From Anaerolineaceae bacterium UBA5838 (lineage in GTDB: Bacteria; Chloroflexota; Anaerolineae; Anaerolineales; Anaerolineaceae): 7,714 bases of DNA. Shown here piece by piece: positions 5,249 to 7,714 of the stretch. The notes beneath the pieces were generated by a model. That model saw only the letters and a list, made by a program, of their open reading frames with translations, was not told the DNA's origin and made no database searches. The stretch spans positions 5,524-13,237 of the forward strand of contig DJGU01000067.1 of the NCBI GenBank assembly GCA_002432795.1. The letters run 5' to 3'. Made by a program: the position numbers and the translations under genes. Positions within the stretch are counted from its first letter, which is position 1. Each line of letters begins with the position of its first letter.

Positions 5249-7470
5249 TGACCTTTCGCGGCTGGCTGCTGGACCTCTACCTTAACCAGGAAGAGGGATT
5301 GACGCTGTGGTTCATCGGGGAAGATGATCGCCGCATCTGTTTCAGGCAGGCTTTTCCGGTCAGTTTCTATGCTGCTGGTCCCAGTGAGCAGCTGCGCGCG
5401 CTCTGGAAGCAGGTGAGCGGCAAAGCGGGCGTTTTGGGGCTCAGTCGCAGGCAAAAACAGGATGTGTTTGTGGCAGACCCGGTAGACGTAATGCAGGTTG
5501 ACATGGACTCGCCTGCCAGCCAGGTCAGACTTTTTCGCGATATCGAAGCAGATTTCCCCAACCTGACCTATTATGACGCGGATGTCACGATCGGCACGCG
5601 CTACATGGCTCGCCACGGCGTCTTCCCGCTGGCGCTGTGCGAATTGGAGGCAGATGAAAACCAGCTTATCCAATCCATCCACCCTCTCAACACCCGCTGG
5701 GATCTGATACCTGACCTGCCGCCCCTGCGAATTTTTGAATTGAAGCCGGATTGCGATCCAAACCGCGGCAAAGTACGCTCGCTGCTCATGCGCACAGATC
5801 GCTTTGCGCGGCATGTGCCTCTTGACCCTGCCGGCGATTACCTGCGGCTGATCAACGAAGCGCTGGCAGATTATGACCCGGACATTTTTGTCACCGATTG
5901 GGGAGACAGCTGGTTGATCCCCTTCCTGAACGCGCAATCAGAAGAAAAAGGCATCCCCCTGCAGCTCAACCGGGATGCCACACGCCCAGTCCGCTGGCAG
6001 AAAGAAACGACCTACTTCTCCTATGGTCACATCATCTACCGCCCGGAGGAAGCCCACCTCTTTGGTCGCTGTCATGTGGACCGTAAATCCTCGATGATGT
6101 GGTCTGACTACAGCCTGGCTGGCACTCTGGAAATGGCGCGCGTTACCACGCTGCCCATCGAGAAGGCGGCGCGCGTCTCGCCTGGGCAGGGGATTTCAGC
6201 CATGCAGGTTATCACCGCACTTGAGAAAGACGTTTTGGTGCCCTATCAGAAACGCCAGGTGGAAGAATTTAAGAGCGGTATGCAGTTGATCCAGTCCGAC
6301 CGCGGCGGAATGGTCTACCAGCCCAAAGTGGGGCTGCACATGGACGTGGCGCAGGTGGATTTTGTCTCGATGTACCCGGCGGTGATCATTAAAGGCAACA
6401 TTTCGCCGGAAGTGCCCCTGCCCGATTTGCTTGAACCAGCCAGAGAAGAACTGGGCGTGGTGCCGCTAACACTCAAACCCCTCTACAAAAAGCGTGTGGA
6501 AATTAAGAAAAAGATCCGCCAATACCCACCGGACCACCCAATGGTTGCTACTCTGAAGGAACGCGCCAACGCGCTGAAGTGGCTGCTGGTGGTTTGTTTT
6601 GGCTTTTTGGGCTACAAAAACGCGCGTTATGGGCGCATAGAAGCGCACGAAGCCGTCACCAAAGGCGGTCGGGAGGTGCTGCTGCGCGCCAAAGAGGTGG
6701 CAGAATCGGAGGGCTTTGAGGTGCTCCATATGTACGTCGACGCGCTCTGGATCAAAAAAAAGGGCTGCAGCAAGCCGGAGCACTTCACCGATGTGATCAG
6801 CAAAATCAACCTGCACACCGGGCTGACGATCAACCTGGATGGCATCTACCGCTGGGTGGCGTTCTTGCCATCCAAAACTGACACGCGCATCCCGATTGCC
6901 AACCGCTATTTTGGTGTTTTCCAGAGCGGTGAGATCAAAGTGCGCGGGCTGGAGGCACGCCGGCGTGACACACCCATTTGGATTGCAGCCGTGCAAAAGC
7001 AAATGATCGCTTTGCTCGGGCAGGCGCGCACCAAAGCCGAGCTTTCTGCTTGCATTTTTGAGGCATTTTCTTTCTACTACACCTCACTGCAAAAGCTGGA
7101 AGAAAACCAGGTGCCGGTAGATCAGTTGGTGATCAATGGCAAGGTCAGTTACGCGCTCGAGGCCTACAAAGCCAGCACGGCGTCCGTGCGAGCCGCGCGG
7201 CAGATGGAAGCAGCCGGCATACCCGTCAAACCCGGTATGCGCATTCGTTTTATTTATCGCAAGGGCGAACCGGATGTGTTTGCCTGGGATCTGGGCAAAC
7301 CAATCGACCCGCTGGAAGTTAACAAACCAAAGTATATAGAATTGCTGGCCAAGGCTGGCAGCGCCGTGTTGGCGCCATTTGGCATCTCCGAAGGGTTGTT
7401 TCGGGAGTGGAGCGAGAATCGATCAATCCAACTCAAACTTGAATATGAGTCGACCGAACGAGCGAGGTAG
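5248..7470 (+). CDS. Divergent B-family DNA polymerase, PolB2-like, proofreading motifs lost
   Basis: A 740-residue protein with B-family domain order. The exonuclease domain is degraded: where Exo I FDIE is expected (after PPLRI) there is FELK (163-166), and Exo II N...FD is replaced by TDWGDSWLIPFL (216-227). RGGMVYQP (352-359) is the YxGG-type linker. Palm motif A is DFVSMYPAVI with Asp371 and the sugar-gate Tyr376. Fingers motif B keeps Lys444 and Gly452, but the middle (KxxxNSxYG) reads KWLLVVCFG, so Asn is lost and Tyr is Phe451. Motif C (YGDTDS) reads HMYVDA: only the second Asp (498) remains, the one that with motif A binds metal in family B. RGLEARRRDTP (566-576) is the conserved thumb/palm motif. 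The start has GAGGAGG 7 nt upstream. It resembles the archaeal PolB2/Dpo2 group more than E. coli Pol II. Expected role: error-prone or translesion synthesis; catalytic activity is uncertain. Confidence 0.88.
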   Translation: MTFRGWLLDLYLNQEEGLTLWFIGEDDRRICFRQAFPVSFYAAGPSEQLRALWKQVSGKAGVLGLSRRQKQDVFVADPVDVMQVDMDSPASQVRLFRDIEADFPNLTYYDADVTIGTRYMARHGVFPLALCELEADENQLIQSIHPLNTRWDLIPDLPPLRIFELKPDCDPNRGKVRSLLMRTDRFARHVPLDPAGDYLRLINEALADYDPDIFVTDWGDSWLIPFLNAQSEEKGIPLQLNRDATRPVRWQKETTYFSYGHIIYRPEEAHLFGRCHVDRKSSMMWSDYSLAGTLEMARVTTLPIEKAARVSPGQGISAMQVITALEKDVLVPYQKRQVEEFKSGMQLIQSDRGGMVYQPKVGLHMDVAQVDFVSMYPAVIIKGNISPEVPLPDLLEPAREELGVVPLTLKPLYKKRVEIKKKIRQYPPDHPMVATLKERANALKWLLVVCFGFLGYKNARYGRIEAHEAVTKGGREVLLRAKEVAESEGFEVLHMYVDALWIKKKGCSKPEHFTDVISKINLHTGLTINLDGIYRWVAFLPSKTDTRIPIANRYFGVFQSGEIKVRGLEARRRDTPIWIAAVQKQMIALLGQARTKAELSACIFEAFSFYYTSLQKLEENQVPVDQLVINGKVSYALEAYKASTASVRAARQMEAAGIPVKPGMRIRFIYRKGEPDVFAWDLGKPIDPLEVNKPKYIELLAKAGSAVLAPFGISEGLFREWSENRSIQLKLEYESTERAR

Positions 7471-7473
7471 GGC

Positions 7474-7686
7474 GTGACAAAGTGCCCGGAGGGTATTGGA
7501 GGCACCTATGCCTTGTATCGCCTTACCATCCACCGCGTACCCGATCCGCCAACAAAAAAACATTACTGGCGGATTGAGGACGGGAGATTTAGCCGGAATC
7601 CATGCATTAAACGCTGGAAAGGATCACCCAGGGCAATCGCATCTTATTTCGTGCATCGCCAATCAAAGCGAAATAATCTTAGGTAA
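7474..7686 (+). CDS. Possible small basic protein downstream of polB (hypothetical)
   Basis: A 70-codon frame begins with GTG 3 nt after the polymerase stop; GAGG of the last polymerase codons lies 6 nt upstream of it. A TTG at 7513 (giving MYRLTIHRV) with GGAGG 10 nt upstream is an alternative start. The product is strongly basic and aromatic-rich (HYWRIEDGRF, IKRWKG, IASYFVHR), which looks more protein-like than the competing frame that starts at ATG 7508. I do not recognise a family. If real, it is a fourth gene of the damage-inducible operon, possibly nucleic-acid binding. It could equally be non-coding trailer sequence. Confidence 0.4.
   Translation: MTKCPEGIGGTYALYRLTIHRVPDPPTKKHYWRIEDGRFSRNPCIKRWKGSPRAIASYFVHRQSKRNNLR
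7542..7576. repeat. Inverted repeat / hairpin with A-rich loop
   Basis: ATCCGCCA (7544-7551) and TGGCGGAT (7567-7574) are perfectly complementary. Adding a G-U and a C-G pair gives a 10-bp stem around a 15-nt loop containing seven consecutive A. No T-run follows on either strand, so it is not a classical intrinsic terminator. It lies within the possible small gene. Confidence 0.5.
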
Positions 7687-7714
7687 GTATCCATCATTGC
7701 TGTCTTCTATCACA

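Noticed and set aside
5221..5937. 238-codon minus-strand frame opposite the polymerase gene
   Set aside because: It lies antisense to the conserved PolB N-terminal region and shows no family motifs; it is a by-product of G+C-rich codon use.
6466..7002. 178-codon minus-strand frame opposite the polymerase gene
   Set aside because: It is antisense to polymerase motifs B and C, which are clearly the coding sense.
7542..7576. Rho-independent terminator
   Set aside because: The stem is good, but no T-run follows on either strand.

Overview
The window looks like chromosomal DNA of an anaerobic bacterium with moderate G+C. It has Shine-Dalgarno sites, sigma70-type promoter hexamers, a Gram-positive-type SOS box and a clostridial-style thiolase/crotonase/3-hydroxybutyryl-CoA dehydrogenase cluster. 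An archaeal-PolB2-like polymerase in such a setting makes me think of Chloroflexota (Anaerolineae), but this is a guess from gene content, not a measurement. I saw no tRNA, rRNA, CRISPR array or insertion sequence.

Layout. (1) Positions 1-1070, minus strand: an AT-rich open frame of 356 codons that runs off the left edge. Translated by hand, it is a RelE/ParE-like domain fused to the start of a UvrD-type superfamily 1 helicase. (2) 1116-3981, minus strand: three genes transcribed in the order thiolase, crotonase, 3-hydroxybutyryl-CoA dehydrogenase, which together convert two acetyl-CoA to crotonyl-CoA or run the reverse. (3) 3982-4239: a divergent intergenic region with a pyrimidine-rich tract and a near-perfect SOS-type promoter facing right. 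(4) 4240-7470, plus strand: a tight three-gene operon encoding a RecA/RadA-like protein without a Walker A motif and with a C-terminal beta-clamp-binding-like peptide (QMPLFG), a 145-residue helical protein, and a divergent B-family DNA polymerase with no recognisable proofreading motifs. (5) 7471-7714: a possible small basic protein and a hairpin.

The most interesting part is region 4. Its promoter has consensus TTGACA and TATAAT separated by 17 bp, and almost the whole spacer is a 16-bp palindrome of the GAAC-N4-GTTC (LexA/DinR) type. The expected transcript start falls on the A of the ATG, so the mRNA is probably leaderless. A LexA-type promoter, a RecA-fold protein carrying a clamp peptide, a small helper and an exonuclease-less polymerase together resemble the logic of the ImuA-ImuB-DnaE2 mutasome, but built on a PolB2-like enzyme. 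I infer a DNA-damage-inducible translesion synthesis cassette. The second point of interest is the RelE-helicase fusion in the AT-rich flank, which may be a horizontally acquired toxin or defence-type gene.
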